This document shows positions 52,915-62,981 of a DNA stretch of 64,000 bases, piece by piece. The stretch is taken from the NCBI GenBank assembly GCA_022072125.1, contig JAJVIH010000016.1:167205-231204 (forward strand). The letters run 5' to 3'. Both the position numbers and the translations under genes were made by a program. Source of the DNA: Myxococcota bacterium (GTDB lineage Bacteria; Myxococcota; JAJVIH01). The first letter of the stretch is position 1; the number at the start of each line of letters is the position of its first letter. The notes below the pieces were generated by a model, which saw only the letters and a program-made list of their open reading frames with translations, was not told the DNA's origin and made no database searches.

Positions 52915-53142
52915 GAGCGTGGAATCCGGATCAGCGGAAATTGGAGCGATTGGCCGGGTCCGGGGGCGGAGCCGGACCCTTCCGTCAAACTAACCGCCAG
53001 CGGTCAAACTGGCAATGCTCCGGGCGGAGGTTTTCTCTTGAACCAGGGGGAACTGGCGGGTCATCCGGCGCGGCGATTGTCCGTCCACAACATCCGGCAA
53101 GGGTGTTGCAGCGATCTCGATGGGGGATGATGCGGGAAGGGG

Positions 53143-53218
53143 TGGAGCCGGGAGCGGGACTCGAACCCGCGACCTGCTGATTACGAATCAGCTGCTCTAC
53201 CGGCTGAGCTATCCCGGC
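53143..53218 (-). tRNA. tRNA-Thr (anticodon CGU)
   Basis: The minus strand folds as a full cloverleaf: acceptor GCCGGGA/UCCCGGC, D arm with AGCCGGUAGA loop, anticodon stem GCUGA/UCAGC with loop UUCGUAA giving anticodon CGU (codon ACG), and T arm GCGGG-UUCGAGU-CCCGC. The 3' CCA is encoded. It is 76 nt and not interrupted. A TTGCAT-N17-TACGAA pair just upstream could be the promoter. Confidence 0.97.
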
Positions 53219-53532
53219 CCGGCAGGGGGCCCGGTTCGTAGCACTGTACTCACCCGGATGCAAGGAGGCGTTGGCGGCGCCGGGAAACAGGATCATCGCT
53301 CCTTAACCGCGGGCCGGAAAATCTCCCATGTTCGCCCGCGAGAATCCTTCCGGATTGCTTTTTGTTTTTCCCGCCCCATTGTTGGGGGAAAAAGGGAGCC
53401 GCGCTTTCAGCAAATGGTGGCGGTTTTGCAGGCGATCTTGCCGCCGATTCCCCTGTTCACCGCCGCGCGGCGGTGCGCATCCTTGGGATTGTTGAATGAA
53501 TTGCGGAGGAGAACCGCCTGCCGCCCGCCAAA
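53219..53532. other. Non-coding region between tRNA-Thr and the Kazal gene
   Basis: This 314-bp stretch holds the presumed tRNA promoter and the 3' flank of the Kazal gene. No gene or clear terminator is seen, and no integrase or attachment repeat accompanies the tRNA. Confidence 0.4.
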
Positions 53533-55452
53533 CTATCGCGGGTAGCAGCGGCCGGTGCAGGCGAAGCCCCGCGTGCAGCCCGCGCGCGGATCGCAGTCAC
53601 GCGGCGGCTGGCAATCGCCCCAGTCCACCGAACAGATCTGACCCAGCCGGCATTCGGTGCTGAACTGGCATTCGCCGCCGGTGAAGCGGCACTGGCAAAG
53701 CGGGCATCCGTTGCGGTCGGCCTTGCATTCCAGCACTTCCCCGGGGGCGCAACGCTGCGCCGCGGCCGCGGTGTTGGAAGCAACGCACGCGGCCGGGCAG
53801 GCGCCCTGGCTGAATACGCGCACGCCCGTGCAACTGGCCAGGCACTCGGACTCGTAAGTTCTGCCGTCCTGGCCGCAGACCGGAGCGGAGATCTTCGGAC
53901 AGGAGGAGCAGTTCCGTTCGCAGCGCGGCGGAAGCTGGCAGCCCAGCGAGTCCACCGCGCCATTGATGATGCGTCCGCCGAAACAGAAGTCCGGCGGCGG
54001 CAAAGGCAGCTTTGGGCAGCCTTCGGTCACGCATTCGCAGCGTTCCGGGCAACCATCTGGAAGGAATTTGGGTGAGCAGTTCAACGCCCGGCGTCCGATT
54101 GGGCACACCGCCCGCGGACACACCGGACGCTTGCCGCAGGGCGCCGTATAGGCCACCGCCACCTTGGCGCAATTGGCCTCGCAGACATTCTTGTAGGTCT
54201 TGCCATCCTCGCCGCAGACTTCCTGCACGGCGTCCGAGCAGAAGCAGCCGCAGTCTTCGTCCACGGCGCCGTCGCAGTCGTTGTCGAGGCGATCCCCGCA
54301 GACCTCTGGCTGGGCGACACAGGTGTTTTCGGGCACGCATACGCCATCCGCGTCCGGATGAACCGCCAGCGGCTTGCAATAGAATCCCTTGGGGCAGGGG
54401 ATGCCCGCGATTCCGCCGCATTCCGGCTGCTTCGGACATTCGCCCCTGAAACTCAGCGCGGCGCCCGCGCACTTCAGGGCGCAATCATTGCCGTAGGTTT
54501 TGCCATCGGCGCCGCAGACCGGATCATACAGGTCCGGGCAAACGCAGCCGGGAGGAGGGGGGCCCGCCGGAGCGCCGCACGAGCCGTTGGCGCAGATTTG
54601 TCCGGCGGGGCAGTCGCCATCGGCCGAGCAGGCCACGATTTTGTTGCAACTCCCGGGATAAGCGACCGAGGCGCGGTTACACGCGGCTTCGCAGGCGTTT
54701 CCGTAGGTATTGCCGTCGGAGCCGCACACCGGCGTGAAGTCCTTGGGACAGTCGCACGCGGCGGCGGGTTTCCGGGGTTCGCAGCGGCCTCCGACGCACC
54801 GCGCATCGGCGGCGCAATCGGAGTCGCTGTCGCAGCGGATGAGGCTCCGGCATTCGCAGAGCGCGCATCCCAAATTATCGAGCCGGAACCCGGAGGCGCA
54901 GAAGCGGGTGCACAATATGTCCTCGCAGGCCGGCTCGTCGCAGTGAGCCCCGGAACATTCCAGGGTCAAGCGATACGTTGTGTCCGGATCCGATCGGGGT
55001 TTCATGTGCACGAGCACCAGATAAACCCCGCCACTCGGAACGCGGAACAGAATTTCCGCGGTGGAGCGGCGCATCAGATTGGAGTTGACCTTGACAGGTT
55101 CTCCATACTGTCCCAGTGAATTGCGCGGGCCATACACCGCCAGTTGCGGGATGGCGTCCGTGTTGACCGGGTCCAGGCGGATTTTCAAATCCGCCTCCGC
55201 CTCGGAATCCACCAGGTAAGCCTCGAATCGCGACAGTCCTTCGCCTGTTTCTCCTTCTTTCCACTCACCCGGGTTGATGTGGGAAATCACCTCAACCGAG
55301 GAGTCCAGCCCCGAAGTCAGATTCAGGACCGGCGGCAGGAAAGTATCCTGCCCCTCTCCGCCGCCATCCGCGGGAACCGCGTCTATTGGCAGACCGCAAC
55401 CCGCCATCGTGAGCAGGGCCGCGAGAGACAAACAACTCAGGCGATGCAACAT
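53533..55452 (-). CDS. Multi-Kazal lipoprotein with MopE-like motif
   Basis: The 639-residue protein has a lipobox TMAGC (Cys19), a beta domain (about 40-165) resembling pre-peptidase C-terminal domains, and a very Cys-rich remainder. Four Kazal-type protease-inhibitor units each with VCGxDGxTYxNxC sit at about 233-269, 303-339, 403-439 and 515-552. A MopE-like PEVCGDRLDNDCDGAVDEDC lies at 382-401, and antistasin-like CxxC knots are also present. Such proteins are typical of predatory myxobacteria-like genomes and may protect the cell from host or prey proteases. It is one gene after tRNA-Thr. Confidence 0.88.
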   Translation of the reverse strand: MLHRLSCLSLAALLTMAGCGLPIDAVPADGGGEGQDTFLPPVLNLTSGLDSSVEVISHINPGEWKEGETGEGLSRFEAYLVDSEAEADLKIRLDPVNTDAIPQLAVYGPRNSLGQYGEPVKVNSNLMRRSTAEILFRVPSGGVYLVLVHMKPRSDPDTTYRLTLECSGAHCDEPACEDILCTRFCASGFRLDNLGCALCECRSLIRCDSDSDCAADARCVGGRCEPRKPAAACDCPKDFTPVCGSDGNTYGNACEAACNRASVAYPGSCNKIVACSADGDCPAGQICANGSCGAPAGPPPPGCVCPDLYDPVCGADGKTYGNDCALKCAGAALSFRGECPKQPECGGIAGIPCPKGFYCKPLAVHPDADGVCVPENTCVAQPEVCGDRLDNDCDGAVDEDCGCFCSDAVQEVCGEDGKTYKNVCEANCAKVAVAYTAPCGKRPVCPRAVCPIGRRALNCSPKFLPDGCPERCECVTEGCPKLPLPPPDFCFGGRIINGAVDSLGCQLPPRCERNCSSCPKISAPVCGQDGRTYESECLASCTGVRVFSQGACPAACVASNTAAAAQRCAPGEVLECKADRNGCPLCQCRFTGGECQFSTECRLGQICSVDWGDCQPPRDCDPRAGCTRGFACTGRCYPR

Positions 55453-55548
55453 GGATGTGGACTGCGTCCTCCTGGCTTAACTCCACCTGTCTGGTCAATT
55501 GCAAGGAGCGTGCCGGAACCCATCCTGCGATGGAAGCCCATGATTTTG

Positions 55549-55572
55549 AATAAGAAATCCCCGACCGGGGGC
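55549..55572 (-). terminator. Probable terminator after the TPR lipoprotein gene
   Basis: On the minus strand a CCCC-GGTC-GGGG hairpin is followed by ATTTCTTATT. It lies about 60 nt after the TPR lipoprotein stop. The stem is short, so confidence is moderate. Confidence 0.45.
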
Positions 55573-55624
55573 TTGCGCCAGGAGGGGATTGTCAACCGCA
55601 CTTGTCAGGCGCCATCTTTTCCAG

Positions 55625-57136
55625 TCAGCCCCCCGGGGAGAATCCGAAGTCCAGGCTCAGGCTGGCGCCTTCGTCGCCGGGCCACGCCGCCTTGAGGGCG
55701 GACCCGATGATGAAATTCACCATTTTGTCATCCTTCAGGCTGTCATCCACAATCTCGACCATGGAGGGTATGCCGTCCTTGCCCAGGGTCAGACGGATGG
55801 AGAGCTTGCCCTTGATCCCTGGGGTGGTTTTGAGGCGCGCCTTGTATACGGGCCGCGAAAAGCCGTTGATTTTGCTCCATACCTCGCTGGGGTTCTTGCC
55901 GGTGATGGCGGTGGCGGGGACTTCGTTGTCCTTTTCCCAGGCGGCCAGTCCGGCGACGGCGGGATGCTGCGGATTGAGCTTGCGCACCCGGTTGAGAATC
56001 GCCATGGCCTTGAACAAACGGCCCTGCGATTTTTCCAGGCTGGCGGAACTGGCGAGGGCGTCCACATTGCCGGGATCCAGTTTGAGCAGCCGGGCGTAAA
56101 AGGCCAGGGCGTCGTTGGGGCGGTTGTCCTGCTGGGCGATTTGTCCCATGCGCAGCAGGTAGTCGCGGTTTTCCGGATCGTCCGGCAACAGTTTTTCAAT
56201 CGCCGCCTTTTCCTTGAGGGTTTCGCCGCGCGCCTTGTACAGCGGCAGCACCGCCTTGAGCACTTCCTTGTCGTTGGGCCGGATGGAGGCGGCCCGCTCG
56301 TACCATTTGGTGGCTTCGGCGTCGTTGCCGGTTTCGGCGGTGGTGCGCGCGAGGGTGATGACCGCCTCGTAATCCTTTGGTTCAAATTCGGCGACCTTTT
56401 GCCACGCCTGGAAGGATTTCAGTTTCTCGCCTTTCTTCAGGTAAAGTTTGGCGAGCTTCCGGTGCAGCCCCGCCACGTTGGGCGAACGGGTCAGCGCCTT
56501 CTCGTAGGCGGCGATGGCCTTGTCCGTATCCCCGGCGGCTTCATGGATTTCCGCTCTCGCCAGGGTGACCCAGAGTCCGCCGGGGCGGGCGGCGTCCACC
56601 TTGTCAAACAGTTTGACGGCGTCGTTTTTTTTGTCCTGGCGCAGCAGGTGGTCGGCCAGGAAAAGCTGGATGATGATGTTGTCGCCGCCGAGACTTTTCG
56701 CCTTGGCGAACTCGCGCTCGGCGAATTCCCAGATGCGCGCTTCCGAATAGAGGGCGGCCTTGCCCAGCGAACCAAGGAAGCTGGAGGGATGGGTTTGCGC
56801 CAGCGCCATCATTTCGGTGCGGGCGACTTCACGATCCGGATTGGCCATGCCGCGCAGAAACAGGTTTTCCGCGGTGGCGGAATCGCGCACGCGGTCGCGA
56901 AATTCCAGATAGACCTTGTCCTGGGTATTTTCCAGCAGGCCGCGCCGCAATGTATCCAGATCATCCAGCAGGGCGTTTTCCGGAGTGGGCGTGTTTGCGG
57001 CGGCCGGGGCGGGGGCGTTCTCGCCCGCCTTGAGGTCCTGGTTTTGGGTGTCCGGGGTCGCGGCGGAACCGCCGCATGCGGCGAAAACAAGCGCGGCGAT
57101 AACCGGAACGGACAGGCTGTGGCGCTGAATTTTCAT
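55625..57136 (-). CDS. TPR lipoprotein with AgmX/PglI-type C-terminal domain
   Basis: The lipobox VFAAC puts the lipidated Cys near residue 21. A Pro/Ala/Thr linker precedes about nine TPR repeats (about 60-380; e.g. VTLARAEIHEAAGDTDKAIA). The final 90 residues (GKLSIRLTLGKDGIPSMVEI, then ALKAAWPGDEGASLSLDF) match the TonB-like AgmX/PglI C-terminal domain known in myxobacterial surface/gliding proteins. The ATG at 57136 with GGAG upstream begins the signal. It follows groEL on the same strand, after a terminator, so it is probably independent. Confidence 0.8.
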   Translation of the reverse strand: MKIQRHSLSVPVIAALVFAACGGSAATPDTQNQDLKAGENAPAPAAANTPTPENALLDDLDTLRRGLLENTQDKVYLEFRDRVRDSATAENLFLRGMANPDREVARTEMMALAQTHPSSFLGSLGKAALYSEARIWEFAEREFAKAKSLGGDNIIIQLFLADHLLRQDKKNDAVKLFDKVDAARPGGLWVTLARAEIHEAAGDTDKAIAAYEKALTRSPNVAGLHRKLAKLYLKKGEKLKSFQAWQKVAEFEPKDYEAVITLARTTAETGNDAEATKWYERAASIRPNDKEVLKAVLPLYKARGETLKEKAAIEKLLPDDPENRDYLLRMGQIAQQDNRPNDALAFYARLLKLDPGNVDALASSASLEKSQGRLFKAMAILNRVRKLNPQHPAVAGLAAWEKDNEVPATAITGKNPSEVWSKINGFSRPVYKARLKTTPGIKGKLSIRLTLGKDGIPSMVEIVDDSLKDDKMVNFIIGSALKAAWPGDEGASLSLDFGFSPGG

Positions 57137-57334
57137 AGGCTCCAGAATGGCAAGAAGGAGGGAAACCGGTTGTTGCACAACAATAAAAACGCTTACACCC
57201 GGCTTATCCCCCTGTCAAAAGCGCCATGGCGGTTTTCTCCCTCATTTCGCCGGGCGATCATCCAGGCTGGAGGCGGGGCTCCGCTGGAATCCGCGCCGCC
57301 GTTTCCACCGGTTGCGTCCGGGCCATTGCGGGCG

Positions 57335-57371
57335 AAAAAATCCACCCCCGGGCGCGGGGCCGCGGGGGTGG
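57335..57371 (-). terminator. Rho-independent terminator of groESL
   Basis: CCACCCCCG and CGGGGGTGG form a strong stem around a GC-rich loop; on the minus strand it is followed by ATTTTTTCG. It lies 28 nt after the groEL stop. Confidence 0.85.
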
Positions 57372-57398
57372 AAAGAACAGGCGGAACTGGCGCGGGGA

Positions 57399-59054
<1,656 letters not shown>

Positions 59055-59097
59055 TTATATGTATGTACGGATGCTGAAGCAGGTGATGAGTGATGGT

Positions 59098-59388
59098 TTA
59101 TTTCTCGAAGACAGCCAGGATGTCGTCTTCGCGGACAATCAGGAACTCTTCCCCGTTCACCTTGATTTCGGTGCCCGAGTACTTGCCGAAGAGCACGCGA
59201 TCGCCAGCCTTGACGGACAGCGGCCGGGTCTCGCCGTTCTTCAGGACCGCGCCGGAGCCCACGCTGATGACTTCACCTTCGCTCGGGCGTTCCTTGGCGG
59301 AATCGGGGATGATGATGCCACCCTTGGTGCGGGCTTCTTCTTCGACGCGGCGCAGAAGCACGCGGTCGTACAGAGGACGGACTTTCAT
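59098..59388 (-). CDS. groES: Co-chaperonin GroES
   Basis: The 96-residue co-chaperonin forms the heptameric lid of the GroEL chamber. It begins [20 protein letters not shown] and has the mobile loop with [22 protein letters not shown], and [20 protein letters not shown]. The start at 59388 has GGAGG 8 nt upstream; an in-frame ATG five codons earlier is less likely. Three dyads lie upstream. Confidence 0.97.
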   Translation of the reverse strand: MKVRPLYDRVLLRRVEEEARTKGGIIIPDSAKERPSEGEVISVGSGAVLKNGETRPLSVKAGDRVLFGKYSGTEIKVNGEEFLIVREDDILAVFEK

Positions 59389-59708
59389 GCGGACTGCCTC
59401 CAAACTGATGCATGGAAACCATGCAAGTCGTTGATGGGTAAGGGAAAACCTTTTCGAGGTTTCCCTGTCGCGCGCAAAGGTAACCAGCCCTTGCAGGGTG
59501 GCAAGGGGGGAAGACGGCGATTTTTTCCGGAGGACAATTTTCCTGGCAGGTTGTCACCATCATCCGCAGGGCTATACCCTGAAAAGCCGGTTTTGAATCT
59601 TTCCGCCAGGGGGGCTTTGCCGGGCCGTGGATTTTTTCTGGGAACCCCAGCCATTTGTGTTATTGCTGGGATGGACGGACAGGGGCGGAACTTCATTCAT
59701 GCGGGCGC
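59389..59708. promoter_or_regulatory. groES leader with three dyads; divergent to the FHA gene
   Basis: Upstream of groES lie three inverted repeats: TGCATGG-AAA-CCATGCA (59409-59425), GGGAAAACCT/AGGTTTCCC with one bulge (59442-59465), and CCCTTGC-N6-GCAAGGG (59488-59507). No CIRCE element (TTAGCACTC-N9-GAGTGCTAA) is present. Heat control could come through one of the dyads or through RNA folding. The promoter itself could not be identified with confidence. Confidence 0.5.
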
Positions 59709-61496
59709 ATGGCCTATATTGTCATCACATACGCCAACGAGGAGTCGGAAGCCTATGATTTGCCCCCGCGGGAAATCACTTTGGGGAGGCATACTTCCAA
59801 CGATGTGATTATCGCCGACGCCCATGTTTCCCGCCGCCATGTCAAAATTTTTCCCAGGGGCGGCCGGTTTATCGCTGAAGACATGGGCTCCCGCCATGGC
59901 ACGCTGGTCAATGGGGATCCAATCAACAGCCATACGCTGGTGCATGGCGATATCATCAAACTGGGCGGGACCCGGGTCACCTATTTCGAAGAGGAAGAGA
60001 AGGTCTCCCAGGCGCCGCCCGAGTCTCAGGTATCCGTGAAGGAAGAGCATACCGGAGTCCTGACCGCGAACGCCTTCAAAAACTCGCCGGTTGAAGCGTC
60101 CCAGCATGCCAATATCGTGTTCAAACTGGCCCGTCTCTCGGAAAAGGAAATTTCCTACCACGGTTATCTGAACGAACTGACGCTGATCCTGTTCGAGGAG
60201 ATTCCCGCCGAACGGGTGGTGGTGTTCACCCACCAGAAACATGACAACAAATACCGTGTCGAGATCGCCTGTAACCGCAAGGGCGTGCTCCACCCCAACG
60301 AACACCCGTGGAACCTGGAGGTGATCCACCGGGTGGTGACCAAACAGGAAGCGCTGATTTTCGCGGACCAGGGCGGTCCGAACCGGCCGGCGGTCATGAG
60401 CGCCATGGCGGCGCCGATCCGCCACGGCGAGATCTCCATTGGCGCGTTGTACATGGATCACCCCACGGTCGCGCAACAATTCACCGACATGCACTTGTGG
60501 GTGCTGGTGGTGATGGGGGCCTTCGCAGGCGCCGGCATGGCCAACTCGGTGATCCTGCACCGCCTGAACTCCAACCATGAAAAGCTGGAACGCGCGTTTC
60601 AGATGGGTGCGCCGTCGGTGGGAAAATCGGAGGCCGCCCGCAACCTGCGCCAGCACCTTCTTCGCTTCGCCGGGAACAACGAGACCGTGATGATCGGAGG
60701 CCCCCCGGGTTCGGGCAAGGACACCGCGGCGCGAAATATCCACATCATGAGCGGCCGCGAGCGGGTCATCGCGGTGGATTGCGAGGCCATCCCCGACGAT
60801 CCGCGCATCTGGACGGGACTGCGGGCCAACGCCGATCCGGCCCATCCGGAAGAGTTGATCGGTCTGTTTCAGGAAGCGGCGGAAGGCACCCTTGAGTTGC
60901 GCAATATCGAGCGCCTGTCCCCCACGGGACAGGGGTTTCTGGAACGGGTGTTGACCCAGGGAGCCTATCTCACCCCCGGCGACGCCCAACCCACGCCCAA
61001 CCAGTTCCGGCTGATCGTCACCACCAACCTGACCACGCAGGCCGCCCGCGTCAAATACCTGCGGCCCGGTCTTTATGAAATCCTGTCGCGGAATGTCATT
61101 GAAATTCCTCCCCTCGCGGAGCGCATCGAAGATTTGCAGGAGTTGACGGACTATTTTTCACGCGGGCGTTTCCATGTGCTTGGTCAGGACATCGCGGCCC
61201 GCCTGGCCAGGCTGCCATGGCGCCGGAATCTCGCCGAATTGCGGGACCTGATAGAACAGACTACCCTCGCCTGCGGCGCCAATCCCAGCGAAGCCGAACT
61301 GGAAAAACAACTCGCGCTGTTGCTGGACTGCTCCGGACAGGGCGGCGAGGCCATTCTGCCGCTGGAGGAAGTCACGCGCAGTCATGTGCTCCGGGCGCTG
61401 AACGCGGCGGGGCGGGATATTCCGCAAGCCGCCGCCATGCTGGGGATTCCGGTGGAAACCCTGAAGGCGCTGCTGAAATCATGGGGCGTGGCGTAG
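59709..61496 (+). CDS. FHA-GAF-AAA+ regulator with degenerate ATPase
   Basis: The 595-residue protein has an FHA phosphothreonine-binding domain (20-93: LGRHTSNDVIIADAHVSRRH), a GAF-like domain (about 135-290), an NtrC-type AAA+ region (about 315-530) and a Fis-like C-terminal helix-turn-helix (DIPQAAAMLGIPVETLKALL). Walker A GPPGSGKD is present, but the Walker B position reads GTLELRNI instead of GTLFLDEI, and no GAFTGA sigma54 loop exists. So it is unlikely to be a sigma54 activator. The ATG at 59709 starts the FHA fold. Its 3' end overlaps the next gene by 16 nt. Confidence 0.85.
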   Translation: MAYIVITYANEESEAYDLPPREITLGRHTSNDVIIADAHVSRRHVKIFPRGGRFIAEDMGSRHGTLVNGDPINSHTLVHGDIIKLGGTRVTYFEEEEKVSQAPPESQVSVKEEHTGVLTANAFKNSPVEASQHANIVFKLARLSEKEISYHGYLNELTLILFEEIPAERVVVFTHQKHDNKYRVEIACNRKGVLHPNEHPWNLEVIHRVVTKQEALIFADQGGPNRPAVMSAMAAPIRHGEISIGALYMDHPTVAQQFTDMHLWVLVVMGAFAGAGMANSVILHRLNSNHEKLERAFQMGAPSVGKSEAARNLRQHLLRFAGNNETVMIGGPPGSGKDTAARNIHIMSGRERVIAVDCEAIPDDPRIWTGLRANADPAHPEELIGLFQEAAEGTLELRNIERLSPTGQGFLERVLTQGAYLTPGDAQPTPNQFRLIVTTNLTTQAARVKYLRPGLYEILSRNVIEIPPLAERIEDLQELTDYFSRGRFHVLGQDIAARLARLPWRRNLAELRDLIEQTTLACGANPSEAELEKQLALLLDCSGQGGEAILPLEEVTRSHVLRALNAAGRDIPQAAAMLGIPVETLKALLKSWGVA

Positions 61497-61960
61497 ACAT
61501 CGGGAAGGCGGTTTTCCCAGCCATTCGTGGAATATGTGTCCTGGCGGCGGGATTCGCCTTGGCGGCGTGCGGCGACCTGTATCAGTCCCTGCCGGGAAGG
61601 CCCGTGCCGCCCGGCGATGGCGGCGCGGGCGATTCCTCCACGCCGTCCTTTCCGGTGGTCCCCATGGTGCTATCCCCGGATTGGGGGCGGCAAGGGCAGG
61701 ACCTGGACGTGGTCATCAGTTTCACCGGTTCCGACCTTCCCAATGTGGAGCCCGGCAAGCTCTTCGTGGTATCCACCCCTGACTTTGGCGGAAATATCTT
61801 TTTCAAGTCTTTCCAGGTGGTGAATGGAAAAGTTGAAATGTCCCTGTTCATTGCCGAAAACGCGGCCACTGGCGAACGCCGGGTTCTCCTGACCTTTGAC
61901 GATGGTTCGCGGGTTTTCCAGGGACGGGGTTCATTCTACGTCTTGCCCCGGCTGCAATGA
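61481..61960 (+). CDS. Small lipoprotein, IPT/TIG-like
   Basis: The ATG at 61481 lies inside the end of the FHA gene and begins a lipoprotein signal, VLAAGFALAAC. The mature part of about 130 residues is beta-rich (VLSPDWGRQGQDLDVVISFT, ERRVLLTFDDGSRVF), resembling an IPT/TIG immunoglobulin-like fold. It is probably anchored in the outer membrane and coupled in translation to the FHA gene. Function unknown. Confidence 0.7.
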   Translation: MGRGVDIGKAVFPAIRGICVLAAGFALAACGDLYQSLPGRPVPPGDGGAGDSSTPSFPVVPMVLSPDWGRQGQDLDVVISFTGSDLPNVEPGKLFVVSTPDFGGNIFFKSFQVVNGKVEMSLFIAENAATGERRVLLTFDDGSRVFQGRGSFYVLPRLQ

Positions 61961-62981
61961 CGCGGCGGGGGCGATTTCCGCCCGCCGGTTTCGCGGCGCG
62001 TTTCCTCCCCCATTCCGCCGCCGGGACATCTCCGATCCGGGCCGGGCCCGCCGGATTCTGTTCCTGGCGTTGACGCTCCTGTGTTTTCCCTTCGCCTGCC
62101 GGGCGCAGGGCTCCCCCCTTCCGTCCGCGGCGACTCCTGCCGGCGCATCGGCCCCGGCGCCGGATGAAACTTCCATCACCGGGTCCCTGGCGAACGGATT
62201 GCAATGTTACCGGGAACTGGAATTTGACTGCGCCATCCGCGAATTGGAAAAGGTCCGGCGCGCCCTGCCTTCCGATCGCCAACGGGCGTTGGCCCTGGGC
62301 GGCGTTCCCGCGCTACGCCACCTGGCGCTCTCCCACGCAGCCCTGGGGAACAATCCACTGGCGGTGCAGACCTTCAAGGAGTTGTTGAAATTGGACCCGG
62401 ATTATCAACTGGATGATTCGTCCATCTCTCCGCGCATCAAATCACTGTTGGACAAGGCCCGGCGGGAATCCAGGAGCATCGCCCCGGCGCCCGGTCCCAT
62501 CCAGCCGGTCCCAGCCGGAATCACCGCCTTCCCGCGCTGGGCGGCGCGGCTGCATGGCGGGGCCATTTTGCTGGCGGGCGATGATCAGGATCGCTACACG
62601 CCGGGCATGGCGGTGGATCTGGGCGCCGGATACCGTCCCTGGAAAGACTGGGAATTCAGCCTGAACATCGGCTACCAGAAACCGGATCAGAAACCACGCG
62701 GCGATCTGAACATGCTGGATATTTCAGCGTGCGCCGGTTGGACCTTCGCCGCGGATCGCTTCCGGTTGGCGCTGGCGGCGGGACCCGGATTCACTTTTTT
62801 TGGGATCAACGATCTGGGCCAGGCGTCGGCGTTTTTCTTCCGCGGCGAGGCGCGCCCCGGCGTGGTGCTGGGCGGGGGATTCCGCCTGAGCCTGCTGCTG
62901 CGGCCCGCCCTGTCCGCCGCCAGCGGCAAGGCCAGTTATACCACCGTGATCGGCGCGGGCGCCGAATGGGAGGGGCCATGA
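61902..62981 (+). CDS. Envelope protein with helical repeat region and barrel-like C-terminus
   Basis: A hydrophobic segment (LFLALTLLCFPFACRAQ) looks like a signal peptide, followed by a TPR-like helical region (QCYRELEFDCAIRELEKVRR, PLAVQTFKELLKLDPDYQLD) and a C-terminal half with repeated beta strands (e.g. WEFSLNIGYQ, FRLALAAGPGFTFFG) suggesting an outer-membrane barrel. The start is unresolved: ATG 61902 overlaps the upstream gene by 59 nt and gives an over-long basic N-terminus, while no ATG, GTG or TTG lies closer to the signal; ATT at 61974 is possible. ATGA overlap links it to the next gene. Confidence 0.65.
   Translation: MVRGFSRDGVHSTSCPGCNDAAGAISARRFRGAFPPPFRRRDISDPGRARRILFLALTLLCFPFACRAQGSPLPSAATPAGASAPAPDETSITGSLANGLQCYRELEFDCAIRELEKVRRALPSDRQRALALGGVPALRHLALSHAALGNNPLAVQTFKELLKLDPDYQLDDSSISPRIKSLLDKARRESRSIAPAPGPIQPVPAGITAFPRWAARLHGGAILLAGDDQDRYTPGMAVDLGAGYRPWKDWEFSLNIGYQKPDQKPRGDLNMLDISACAGWTFAADRFRLALAAGPGFTFFGINDLGQASAFFFRGEARPGVVLGGGFRLSLLLRPALSAASGKASYTTVIGAGAEWEGP

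Noticed and set aside
53143-53218. tRNA-Thr as an attachment site of an integrated element
   Set aside because: No integrase and no duplicated tRNA 3' end are visible nearby, and the phage-like cassette is 30 kb away.
59389-59708. CIRCE/HrcA operator upstream of groES
   Set aside because: No TTAGCACTC-N9-GAGTGCTAA or close variant is present; the dyads there are different.
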